Positions 7,566 through 14,661 of a stretch of 24,863 nucleotides of DNA are shown piece by piece. This stretch comes from an uncultured Eubacteriales bacterium (GTDB lineage Bacteria; Bacillota; Clostridia; Christensenellales; Pumilibacteraceae). The translations under genes were made by a program, and so were the position numbers. Position 1 is the first letter of the stretch. Each line of letters opens with the position of its first letter. The DNA is taken from positions 1 through 24,863 of the forward strand of contig UQSP01000032.1 in the NCBI GenBank assembly GCA_900543755.1, written 5' to 3'. The notes beneath the pieces were generated by a model, which worked only from the letters and a program-made list of their open reading frames with translations, had not been told where the DNA came from and searched no databases.

Positions 7566-7880
7566 ATGTATATCCTTATCGACGCATATCGTGACGTAAA
7601 ACCCGGGGACGTGGTGGTAATCAAATCCGACCGTGCGGGCGGCATAGGCGCGTTTTTGATCGGCGGCGAGAAAATAGGAGAATTAAGCGGCTCTCAGCCC
7701 GAAGGATGTCTGGATTTTTGGACGGTGGCAAGCAATCTTTACGATAACCGCGTGTTGTGCGACGTCGCCGTAAAGTGCGGTTCGACCGTAATTCTGCACA
7801 CCGAAAGCCGTCTTTTCGCGTCGCTTAAGACAATGCGCCGCGTGGAAATCGAAGGTTACGGCATGGCTGTCGCCAAATAA
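7566..7880 (+). CDS. Small protein of unknown function divergent from the WYL regulator
   Basis: A 104-residue soluble protein that I do not recognise. It begins MYILIDAYRDVKPGDVVVIK, is rich in predicted beta strands (GAFLIGGEKIGEL, DVAVKCGSTVILHTE) and has no membrane segment or signal peptide. The pattern of a GDVVVI strand followed by GGEKIGEL faintly recalls the HIRAN beta-barrel, but I cannot support that assignment. The start at 7566 has GCGGAGG about eight bases upstream; a longer reading from 7515 would begin inside the operator. It is transcribed away from the WYL gene across a shared palindrome, so it is probably a target of that regulator. No terminator is evident before the next promoter at 7914. 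Confidence 0.75.
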   Translation: MYILIDAYRDVKPGDVVVIKSDRAGGIGAFLIGGEKIGELSGSQPEGCLDFWTVASNLYDNRVLCDVAVKCGSTVILHTESRLFASLKTMRRVEIEGYGMAVAK

Positions 7881-7913
7881 TCAAAAAATTTGCTTAAACC
7901 GCGCTTATTCGTT

Positions 7914-7941
7914 TTGAGAAAAATTTATTTTATGCTAAAAT
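7914..7941 (+). promoter_or_regulatory. Promoter of the M28-like membrane protein gene
   Basis: TTGAGA (7914-7919), a 16-base spacer, then TAAAAT (7936-7941) preceded by TGC (extended -10). The start codon follows 39 bases later, with GAGGAG between. Confidence 0.7.
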
Positions 7942-7980
7942 AACTTGGTAATAGTGTAATAAAACGAGGAGTGCGTTTTA

Positions 7981-10653
7981 ATGAAAGTTTTCAAATGGAT
8001 TTATTATCCTGTGTTGCTTATTCTCATCGTTGCGTTTGTCGCGCTGGGATTCGTCGGGGTTACCGCTTCCGACAAGTCTTCCGGGTTCGACGCCGCGACG
8101 CGTGCCGAAGTGGACAACCACATCAAGGCAATTACGGATTTACGCAGTCACAACGCCAACTATGACAATAATCTCAAGTCGGTTTCGGACTACATCCGTT
8201 CTTCCGTCAGGGAAGATCAGATAATCCAGTATCGCCCGACCAGTTATCCCGATTCGGAAGAGGGGCTTAACACCGCGTCTTATTCGCTTGCAAGCGAAAA
8301 CGGCAAAACCGTTCCGCGTCCGTCCGTCGTGACGCAAAGCGCGGTCATACTTGCTTCCACCGCCGAAAATATGAACACTCTCGAGGACGGTACTTATTAC
8401 GTTAACCGCACGGTAAACAACCTTGTCGTTGCCATTCCCGGCGCGGATACGTTGGCAAAGTATGCCGACCCCGAAAACGAACAGCTTTCTTACGGCGACG
8501 TAATTATGTTCACCGCTCATTACGATACGTCCACGCTCAACGCGGGCGCGGCAAACAATACGGCGGCGGTCGCCAATATGATAGAAGTTATAAATGCCGC
8601 GGCTAACCGCGAAACGAAGTATAAAAACGACTTGCTGTTCGTGTTTACTTCGGGCGGGGAAGAAGGCGCTTTGGGCGCATACGCTTTCAAGTACCAGTTC
8701 AAAGGTTTCGACGACATTTATTCGCGCGTTAAACTGGCGTTTAATTTCGACGCGGTGGGAGGCACGGGCGCACTCATCATGTCGGAAGTAACCTCAGACG
8801 GCGCGGCTCTCGTTTCCGCTTACGCGGATTTGGGCGGCAAGGCTTACTCGAGTTCGCTTTATTCCTCCGTATTCGCCGCCGAAAACAAGATTACCGATTT
8901 CGATATTTACGACGACATCGCTGCTTACGATTTCGTAACGCTCGGCAACGAAAATTCCGGTACCGCTTTCGACACCGTAGATAATCTTGACTCGGGCGTT
9001 GTAAACGCTTTCGGAAATATGATGAACAAAGCCGTATCTTATTTCGGCGACAAAACTCTGGGCGACTATGCGGCGGGCGGTTCCGCGGGATTTTTCAATT
9101 ACCTCGGCGCCACGATTTGGTATGCTGATTTCGTCGCCTATATCATTGCGGCAATCATAATTCTTCTCGTCGCGGCAATAGTTTTCTTCGCCGTAAGGAA
9201 GAAATCCGTCAACTTCGTCAAGGCAGGTTTGGGTGCAGCCGTTCAGCTGCTTACCATGCTTGCGACGCTTGTATGCCTTTACGTCGCGTACCTCATAGTT
9301 ACGCTGCTTCTTACGGGCTTCGAGGTAATCAATATTCACGCCATCGCCACCGTGGTTACCGCAAACGTAGGCTTGCTTGTTTCTTCGGTTGTTCTTGCGT
9401 TTGCGCTTTCGGTTATTTTCTATATAGTGTTCAAAAAAGTGTTCGCCGTCCGTGCGACCGACGTCGTCCGCGGAAACGCTTTGCTCATTGCGCTTCTGGC
9501 GGTTATATTCTGCTTTGCCGCACCTCAGGTAAGCTATCTGTTCTTCGTCGTGGCGGTGCTTCAGCTTGTGGTTATGCTTGTCACCGCGCTTACCAAAGAT
9601 AAGTTCAAAGCAAAATTCGGCTTCGACATGGAAAGACTGTTCCTTTACGTCATTCCCGTGATTTTAATGATGCCCGTGCTTTGCGGAGAATTATATCTTG
9701 CGTCGGCCGTGACGCCTGCGGTAATGCTTCCGCTTTATCTTACGATGTTTACTCTTTACGGCGGCGCGATTATGCCTTATGCGGACTATCTCAAGCGTCC
9801 TTTGGGTAAGCTTGCGGCCGCGCTTCCCATGCGCACGATAAGAGTAGAGCGCGTCGTTACCGAAAAAATCGAAGACGCCGCGAAAAAAGGCAAGTTTACG
9901 GAAGTAACTCATGCCAAAGTGTTCAAGGAAAAAGTAACCCGTACCTATTCCAATGCACTGGGCATTACTCTTGTATCGTTTTTAGGCGTGGTGGCAATAG
10001 TGTTGTTTACCGCTTTCGGCGGCGGCTTCGGCAGCGGAGTTTCTTCAAACTATTCCTACTATGACGAAATTTACAAGGACGCGCTTGTTTACGTTTGCGA
10101 CGACGACGTCGAAACGCTTGAAGTTTACGACCTTGACGCTTACAAGTATATCGCGCGCTATGTCGACGGATTTACATGGGACGCAGGTAAAGGCGCTTAC
10201 GTCAGGACGGATACGGCAGGCGGCATAGGCCTTACCACCAAGCTTTCGGTTACCGCGGACAGCGCAAACAACAAGCTTTTCACCGTCAACACGTCCGAGA
10301 CGGGTACAAGTCAGATTACCGTTACGCTTTCGGGATTTGCGGCAGGCTCGATTGACAAAGTCACTTTCACGCTTGAAGGCGGTAAGGAAGTCGAGTACGA
10401 CCTTACTTCTCATTCCTCCGAAGTTCTTACCTTTATACTTCCGTATGCCGAATCTTCAGGCTTCACTTTCGAAATAGAAGGGGATACCGACAGCGTGGAC
10501 GTCAGCGTCGAACAGCGCGGTTCCAATATCCAGCTTTCAAACAACTACTCGGTGTTCTCCATCCTCAGCGAAGCTTATTCCCTTGATGAAACAATAAAAG
10601 ACAATCTCACCATGAACATTATCATGAAGACAAGCTCGACGTTTTCCTTTTAA
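7981..10653 (+). CDS. M28-family peptidase-like multi-pass membrane protein, probably missing metal ligands
   Basis: An 890-residue protein resembling eukaryotic ERMP1-type M28 proteins: an N-terminal membrane anchor (about 8-27), an outward-facing M28 domain (about 40-350), about eight hydrophobic segments (about 380-600), a basic loop rich in Lys and Arg (about 605-650), another membrane segment (about 655-675) and a C-terminal beta-rich extracellular domain. In the M28 domain HYD (H180, D182), GGEEG (E227, E228) and NFDAVGG (D257) are present. However, the bridging Asp expected in GA-N-D-N-x-S-G is Asn (GAANNTAAVA, N192). The final His of the usual HT...DT motif is missing as well (NSGTAFDT, about 325-332). 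Hydrolysis is therefore doubtful; a binding or structural role is possible. GAGGAG precedes the start. It is monocistronic. Confidence 0.85.
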   Translation: MKVFKWIYYPVLLILIVAFVALGFVGVTASDKSSGFDAATRAEVDNHIKAITDLRSHNANYDNNLKSVSDYIRSSVREDQIIQYRPTSYPDSEEGLNTASYSLASENGKTVPRPSVVTQSAVILASTAENMNTLEDGTYYVNRTVNNLVVAIPGADTLAKYADPENEQLSYGDVIMFTAHYDTSTLNAGAANNTAAVANMIEVINAAANRETKYKNDLLFVFTSGGEEGALGAYAFKYQFKGFDDIYSRVKLAFNFDAVGGTGALIMSEVTSDGAALVSAYADLGGKAYSSSLYSSVFAAENKITDFDIYDDIAAYDFVTLGNENSGTAFDTVDNLDSGVVNAFGNMMNKAVSYFGDKTLGDYAAGGSAGFFNYLGATIWYADFVAYIIAAIIILLVAAIVFFAVRKKSVNFVKAGLGAAVQLLTMLATLVCLYVAYLIVTLLLTGFEVINIHAIATVVTANVGLLVSSVVLAFALSVIFYIVFKKVFAVRATDVVRGNALLIALLAVIFCFAAPQVSYLFFVVAVLQLVVMLVTALTKDKFKAKFGFDMERLFLYVIPVILMMPVLCGELYLASAVTPAVMLPLYLTMFTLYGGAIMPYADYLKRPLGKLAAALPMRTIRVERVVTEKIEDAAKKGKFTEVTHAKVFKEKVTRTYSNALGITLVSFLGVVAIVLFTAFGGGFGSGVSSNYSYYDEIYKDALVYVCDDDVETLEVYDLDAYKYIARYVDGFTWDAGKGAYVRTDTAGGIGLTTKLSVTADSANNKLFTVNTSETGTSQITVTLSGFAAGSIDKVTFTLEGGKEVEYDLTSHSSEVLTFILPYAESSGFTFEIEGDTDSVDVSVEQRGSNIQLSNNYSVFSILSEAYSLDETIKDNLTMNIIMKTSSTFSF

Positions 10654-10863
10654 GGACTGATTAATTCGGTACTCTGCTTAAATTTGTAAAAGTAAGGCGA
10701 GTAAAACTCACTTATCGCTTGTTTGCTAGTCGGCTTGGCTGAATAAAACAGCTGTTAAGGTGTACTTTATAAAATCGCTCATCGTACGCAAGGAATCAGC
10801 ACTTATAAAACAGCGTTTCGTTGGCAGCCGTATACTTGATAACTAAAAAACAATATTAAAAAA

Positions 10864-10895
10864 GCCTTTCCTCGGTTAAGGAAAGGCCTTTTTTA
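10864..10895 (+). terminator. Terminator of the M28-like gene
   Basis: Stem GCCTTTCC / GGAAAGGC with an eight-base loop and six following T, 210 bases after the stop codon. The 3' untranslated stretch 10654-10860 contains no gene that I can support. The hairpin ends 22 bases before the transposon insertion, so the M28 transcript is still properly ended. A-runs on its left could make it act on the minus strand as well. Confidence 0.82.
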
Positions 10896-10909
10896 ATGTA
10901 AGTTACTTA

Positions 10910-10917
10910 TAAATTTT
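10910..10917. repeat. Target site duplication, left copy
   Basis: TAAATTTT directly before the left end of the transposon. The identical eight bases at 12643-12650 follow its right end. Confidence 0.93.
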
Positions 10918-10942
10918 GGCTATGTCACAACAAACAGTTGAT
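10918..10942 (+). repeat. Left terminal inverted repeat
   Basis: Twenty-five bases beginning GGCTATGTCACAAC. Compared with the reverse complement of the right end it differs at positions 5, 18 and 19. Confidence 0.93.
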
Positions 10943-10958
10943 AAATAGCCATTTTTAT

Positions 10959-10980
10959 AGGGGAGTATCAGAACTCCCCT
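10959..10980. repeat. Perfect hairpin beside the left transposon end
   Basis: AGGGGAGT / ACTCCCCT, an 8-bp perfect stem with a six-base loop, between the end of lnu(C) and the left terminal repeat. Downstream in the direction of lnu(C) transcription the sequence is ATAAAAATGG, with no T run, so it is not a standard intrinsic terminator. It could be a transcript-end structure or part of a mobilization site. Confidence 0.7.
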
Positions 10981-10998
10981 ACAAACTGTTATTTGCAG

Positions 10999-11493
10999 TT
11001 ATCTATACTCATTTGGAATTTCGATATGAAGTGTCTCACACAATAACTTCACATCATGTGCATCATTTTCATCAAACTCGTATCCCAGATGGAACATTAC
11101 TTGACTATATGGTTCAATACAGGAAACCTCTATTTCCTCAATTCTTCCTTTACCCGAAAAAGTTTCTACCGGAAAACAATCCCCATCATAAAGAATTTCA
11201 CCTTCGTCCGTATATTCAAAACAATGCAAATCAATAATTCTGTTTTTCAAATCTTCCCATACAGTATGGTTCAATGTTGTATATTCCATCTTAATCTCAT
11301 AAAAGCCATTAGCTTTCATTATTTCTATAAAGTTCTGATAATCGTTCTTTTCTACAAAAATGTCAATATCATTATGGGCTCTTGACTGATATCCAAGAAG
11401 AGCATCTACACCCCAGCCACCATCAAGAAAGACTTTAATCTCCGCATCTATTGCAAATTGAAGAATCTGTTTTACATCTGTTATATTGACCAT
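10999..11493 (-). CDS. lnu(C): Lincosamide nucleotidyltransferase Lnu(C)
   Basis: Inactivates lincomycin and clindamycin by transferring a nucleotidyl group to the drug. The 164-residue length and the whole sequence pattern agree with Lnu(C) as I remember it. The nucleotidyltransferase core is FLDGGWGVDALLGYQSRAHNDIDIFVEK (about residues 19-47), with the GGW-DAL and metal-binding DID residues typical of the family, followed by NRIIDLHCFEY. The start at 11493 is set by GGAG about nine bases upstream and gives the known N-terminus MVNITDV; a reading from 11562 would enter the transposase gene. It lies 23 bases after the transposase and is probably transcribed from the transposase promoter; I found no convincing promoter of its own. 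A short hairpin (11523-11542) spans the transposase 3' end. The gene appears intact, so resistance is predicted. Confidence 0.95.
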   Translation of the reverse strand: MVNITDVKQILQFAIDAEIKVFLDGGWGVDALLGYQSRAHNDIDIFVEKNDYQNFIEIMKANGFYEIKMEYTTLNHTVWEDLKNRIIDLHCFEYTDEGEILYDGDCFPVETFSGKGRIEEIEVSCIEPYSQVMFHLGYEFDENDAHDVKLLCETLHIEIPNEYR

Positions 11494-11516
11494 CTTATCA
11501 TCTCCACAAATTCTAA

Positions 11517-12554
11517 TTAGGCGACCAGAGGAACTGCTGGTCTGTTTGATAAATCTCTGCATTTAGCAGTTTTCAATGTTGCCAAAACAAAAGTTAAGAA
11601 GATGTTCCTTTTCTCCATGTCGCTTTCTTTGGCGTAATTTACAAGGTTATTCCACACAAGATAGTTGTTCAGATACTTGGTAGAAACACCGTTAAAGCCA
11701 CGCATAAACCTCTTTAGCTGGCTATGGTAGCTATTGATATGTTGGATATTATAAATGCCTTTCTTGGCTTTGCCAGTCTTTAACTGCACAAGGTCAATGC
11801 CATTGGCATTTGTAAATCTCACATAGGAGTTCATCTTGTCCGTAACAAGAGTGGAATTGGTCTTAATCCTACCATCATAAATATGATGTAAATCTCTTGT
11901 AGAAACTCTACCAGTATTCGTAATCTTGGAGATAGACAAGCCATTCCTATTAACCGCACAAGGAACACATACCTTTTCTTGGGACAAGCCTCTGATATGT
12001 GTAGAATGACCACGCTTATGAGCCTTGCGTGGCATAGCAAATGTCTTACTCTTGCTATGATTGCCCTTGTACGAGATGGCGAAAAAAGTTTCGTCAGCCT
12101 CAATAATGCCGTCAAGGGTAACATCGTCTGCCATATTCTGAAGTGCATCCAAAATCTTGTGTCTCCAAAGGAATGCGGTGTTTCTGTGAATCCCACAAGC
12201 AACAGCAGTCTTACGAATGGATAAGCCATTCATCATACAATCAATGTACTGCTCCCACACGGACAAGTCTTTTCTTGTACCAGACACAATGGAGTTCGTA
12301 GCAATCACGAAGGACTTGCCACAATCCTTACATACATATCGCTGTGTGCCATCTTTACGATGACCATTGCGAACCACATGGATACAGCCACAAAGAGGGC
12401 ATACACGACCATCTGCAAAGCGTTCCTTTGCTACGAAATCTTCAATATTCAAAGACTTTACAAAGGCAGGACTTAAAAGCATTGTTTTAAGGCTTTCCTG
12501 CTCTGCGACAGTCAACTTACCGATAATATCTAATGCGTCTTTGATAGTAGGCAT
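11517..12554 (-). CDS. IS1595-family transposase
   Basis: Cuts and joins the ends of the element. The 345-residue protein has an N-terminal zinc ribbon (CPLC at residues 52-55, CKDC at 75-78), a helix-turn-helix region (NGLSIRKTAVACGIHRNTAFLW) and an ISXO2-like catalytic domain. Likely catalytic residues are D154 (IIEADETFF), D239 (LVTDKMNSY) and N274 (HINSYHSQLKRF), with K281 behind. As I recall, parts of the IS1595 family replace the third acidic residue by Asn in this way. The start at 12554 has GGAGGT eight bases upstream; a TTG two codons earlier is too close to it. The promoter lies inside the element and touches the right terminal repeat. The reading frame is intact, so the element may still be active. 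Confidence 0.94.
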   Translation of the reverse strand: MPTIKDALDIIGKLTVAEQESLKTMLLSPAFVKSLNIEDFVAKERFADGRVCPLCGCIHVVRNGHRKDGTQRYVCKDCGKSFVIATNSIVSGTRKDLSVWEQYIDCMMNGLSIRKTAVACGIHRNTAFLWRHKILDALQNMADDVTLDGIIEADETFFAISYKGNHSKSKTFAMPRKAHKRGHSTHIRGLSQEKVCVPCAVNRNGLSISKITNTGRVSTRDLHHIYDGRIKTNSTLVTDKMNSYVRFTNANGIDLVQLKTGKAKKGIYNIQHINSYHSQLKRFMRGFNGVSTKYLNNYLVWNNLVNYAKESDMEKRNIFLTFVLATLKTAKCRDLSNRPAVPLVA

Positions 12555-12593
12555 ATCCAATTACCTCCTTCGGTGGTACTGTTTCTTACTATT

Positions 12594-12622
12594 ATTATAC
12601 GCTATTTCTCGTCAAAAATCAA
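12594..12622 (-). promoter_or_regulatory. Promoter of transposase and lnu(C)
   Basis: On the minus strand TTGATT (12617-12622), a 17-base spacer, then a perfect TATAAT (12594-12599). The -35 overlaps the inner end of the right terminal repeat, so transposase binding there could compete with RNA polymerase. Confidence 0.72.
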
Positions 12623-12642
12623 CCATTTGTTGTGACAGAGCC
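12618..12642 (-). repeat. Right terminal inverted repeat
   Basis: Reads GGCTCTGTCACAAC from the outer edge inward on the minus strand. It pairs with 10918-10942 at 22 of 25 positions. Confidence 0.93.
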
Positions 12643-12650
12643 TAAATTTT
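12643..12650. repeat. Target site duplication, right copy
   Basis: TAAATTTT, identical to 10910-10917. Removing one copy and the element restores a plain A+T-rich intergenic sequence. Confidence 0.93.
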
Positions 12651-12701
12651 TTGTGTTTCTCAGAAAAGGCTTTTACGGATATTCGGCGGAAACAGCCGTC
12701 T

Positions 12702-12917
12702 TTAATTTATTCGGAGCAGAAGTCCGTTGCCTTCAAATTTTAAGCGCGCGGCGCACAGCTTAAAACAAGTTTCGGATTTGTTTAACAGCCGGAAGCAGTT
12801 ATCCCGGCAAGCCGCGAGTTGTGCATACTCGATGTCGGGCAAAATTACACTTGTTCCGTAAGCAACATGGCGTCGCATTAAAGCGTGTTCGATTGCGGCA
12901 AGTTCTGAAGAAAGCAA
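12702..12917 (-). pseudogene. Possible gene remnant downstream of dapB
   Basis: An open frame of 71 codons from a TTG, continuing open upstream to a stop near 12966. Its amino acid composition looks protein-like (LSSELAAIEHALMRRH..., ending FEGNGLLLRIN), but it has no ATG at its head, no Shine-Dalgarno and no family that I recognise. It follows dapB on the same strand. It may be the decayed tail of an older gene or chance. Nothing else gene-like is seen between the transposon (12642) and the end of dapB (12995). Confidence 0.2.
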
Positions 12918-12922
12918 GACGG

Positions 12923-12947
12923 ATAAACCGCCGATTGGTTTATTTTT
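12923..12947 (+). terminator. Terminator-like hairpin facing the end of dapB
   Basis: ATAAACC / GGTTTAT stem with a seven-base loop and a following run of T on the plus strand. It could stop plus-strand transcription from running into dapB, for example read-through from the M28 gene before the transposon arrived. On the minus strand it lacks a T run and is not a clear dapB terminator. Confidence 0.45.
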
Positions 12948-12994
12948 AACTTGCGTCGTCTCGCGTCAGGCGGGGAGAAAAATAAATCCGAAAA

Positions 12995-13735
12995 TTACTC
13001 CAAAGCGTTTTTCATCGTGTAAAAACCGCTCTTTTTGGTTTTTATGAATTCCGCGGCTTTAAGCGTGCCCGTTGCGAATATTTTGCGGGATAAAGCAGTG
13101 TGCGATAAGGTAACTATTTCGTCGGTTCCTGCAAAAATAACGTCGTGCTCGCCCACGATTGTGCCTCCGCGCACGGCGTGAATGGTTACGTCCTCGGGAT
13201 TTCTTTTGGACAAGCCCTCTCTTCCGTAAAGGAATTTTGCGTCCGTTTTTACTTCCCTGACTTTTTCGGCAAGCATCATGGCGGTGCCCGACGGCGCGTC
13301 CGCTTTCTGATTATGATGTTTTTCGATAATCTCTATGTCAAAAGAGTCCTTAAGCGTCTTTGTCGCTTTTTCCACAAGGTCAAGCAAAAGATTTACGCCT
13401 ATGCTCATGTTGCCCGACTTAAGCACCGCGACTTTTTCGGAAAGCGCTTCAATGCGCTTTAACTGACTTTCCGAATAGCCCGTGGTGGCGATTACGACGC
13501 CCTTATTGTATTTCTCCGCCAAAGCGATGACGTTGTCGAGAAGTTCGGGACGGGAAAAATCCACAATGACGTCAAAGTCGCAGGGGACCGCGTCAACGTC
13601 GGTGTAAGTTTTTATTTCGGGGTGTGGAACCCTGTCAAATCCGCCCGTTACGGTAAAACCTTCGCCGGCGCGCGTAGTTTCCACAATTGCTTTCCCCATT
13701 TTCCCGCTGATTCCGAATAAGAAAAGTTTGGTCAT
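12995..13735 (-). CDS. dapB: 4-hydroxy-tetrahydrodipicolinate reductase
   Basis: Reduces 4-hydroxy-tetrahydrodipicolinate to tetrahydrodipicolinate with NAD(P)H, the second committed step to diaminopimelate and lysine. The 246-residue product has the nucleotide-binding motif GISGKMGKAI at residues 8-17, an ATTGYS block, and the active-site stretch EKHHNQKADAPSGTA with H140, H141 and K144. The start at 13735 matches the family N-terminus (MTKLFLFGISG). The AAGGAG lies 12 bases away, rather far, so translation may be weak or coupled to dapA, which ends 16 bases upstream. It is the last gene of the riboswitch-controlled operon. Confidence 0.95.
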   Translation of the reverse strand: MTKLFLFGISGKMGKAIVETTRAGEGFTVTGGFDRVPHPEIKTYTDVDAVPCDFDVIVDFSRPELLDNVIALAEKYNKGVVIATTGYSESQLKRIEALSEKVAVLKSGNMSIGVNLLLDLVEKATKTLKDSFDIEIIEKHHNQKADAPSGTAMMLAEKVREVKTDAKFLYGREGLSKRNPEDVTIHAVRGGTIVGEHDVIFAGTDEIVTLSHTALSRKIFATGTLKAAEFIKTKKSGFYTMKNALE

Positions 13736-13751
13736 AAACAGGTAAATCTCC

Positions 13752-14633
13752 TTAATTGATAAGCCCCAGCTCGCGCATGGAGTCACGAAGTTTCAAAGCG
13801 TTTTCTTCTTCCATTTCGGTAAGCGGCAGCCGAGGAACTCCCGCGTTGAATCCCAATAAGCACATTGCCTTTTTGGCGGGAATGGGATTCACCTCGCAGA
13901 ACAGGTTTTTGATAAAGGGCAAAAGCTTAAGCTGCTGAGCTCTCGCTTTTTCCCATTCTCCGCGAAAAGCGCTTTCCGTAATGTTTCGCATAAGTGCGGG
14001 CGCGGCGTTGGCGGCGACGGAAATAACTCCCTTTGCGCCTAAAGCCATTCCCACGTATGTAAGCGCGTCTTCTCCGAGATAAACGTCCATTTTACCTTCG
14101 GTCAGCCGCACGAGCTCCTGAAGCTGGTCAATGTTTCCGCCGGCTTCTTTGATGGCTACGATGTTTTTTATTTCGCTCAGTTTAAGCGCGGTGCGTGGCA
14201 GAATGTTGACTCCCGTTCTTCCCGGCACGTTATAAACGATAATGGGTATGTCCACGCTGTTTGCAACGGCAGAGTAGTGCGCTATAAGACCGTTTTGCGT
14301 GCATTTATTGTAGTAAGGCGTGACGATAAGCAATGCGTCCGCACCCAACGCCTGAGCCGATTTTGCATTTTCCACCGTTTCGGCGGTGTTGTTGCAGCCG
14401 CAGCCCGCGACGACGGGAACTCTTCCCGCGACTTTTTTCACGGCAAAAGCTATTGCCGCGCTTTTTTCTTCTTTAGTCATGGTGGACGGCTCGCCGGTGG
14501 TGCCGCATACGCACAGCGCGTCCGCCTTGTTTTCTATAAGAAATTCGATAATGTTGCCGAACGCATCGAAATTTATGCCGTTTTCGTCAAAGGGAGTGAT
14601 TAAAGCCACTCCGACGCCTTTGAAAACGCTCAT
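13752..14633 (-). CDS. dapA: 4-hydroxy-tetrahydrodipicolinate synthase
   Basis: Condenses pyruvate with aspartate 4-semialdehyde, the branch point to lysine and cell-wall diaminopimelate. The 293-residue TIM-barrel protein keeps all key residues: T45 and T46 in CVCGTTGEPS, Y134 and R139 in YNVPGRTGV, and the Schiff-base lysine K162 in IVAIKEAGG. It starts at an ATG with AAGGAGAG nine bases upstream. It lies between asd (28-base gap) and dapB (16-base gap) and is cotranscribed with them. Control by lysine is expected through the leader riboswitch, and possibly also by feedback on the enzyme, which varies among bacteria. Confidence 0.96.
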   Translation of the reverse strand: MSVFKGVGVALITPFDENGINFDAFGNIIEFLIENKADALCVCGTTGEPSTMTKEEKSAAIAFAVKKVAGRVPVVAGCGCNNTAETVENAKSAQALGADALLIVTPYYNKCTQNGLIAHYSAVANSVDIPIIVYNVPGRTGVNILPRTALKLSEIKNIVAIKEAGGNIDQLQELVRLTEGKMDVYLGEDALTYVGMALGAKGVISVAANAAPALMRNITESAFRGEWEKARAQQLKLLPFIKNLFCEVNPIPAKKAMCLLGFNAGVPRLPLTEMEEENALKLRDSMRELGLIN

Positions 14634-14661
14634 TTTTTCTCTCCTTAAAAATCAGTAAAGA

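Larger units (their letters stand above)
10918..12642. mobile_element. MTnSag1-like transposon carrying lnu(C) (IS1595 family)
   Basis: A complete 1,725-bp element. The ends are 25-bp imperfect inverted repeats beginning GGCTATGTCACAACAAA on the left and GGCTCTGTCACAACAAA on the right, matching at 22 of 25 positions. It is flanked by perfect 8-bp duplications (TAAATTTT), the duplication length known for the IS1595 family. Inside, both genes are read on the minus strand: transposase first, lnu(C) 23 bases behind it. From memory, MTnSag1 of Streptococcus agalactiae is about 1.72 kb, has 25-bp repeats and the same two genes, and was reported as mobilized by Tn916; I cannot compare the sequences here. 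The element is visibly richer in A+T than its surroundings. It lies between the ends of two convergent units, so it probably costs the host little. Confidence 0.95.

Noticed and set aside
10938..11385. Plus-strand open frames across lnu(C)
   Set aside because: They lie antisense to a recognised resistance gene and lack ribosome binding sites.
11523..11542. Hairpin GACCAG / CTGGTC as a terminator between transposase and lnu(C)
   Set aside because: There is no T run after it on the minus strand; the two genes are probably cotranscribed.
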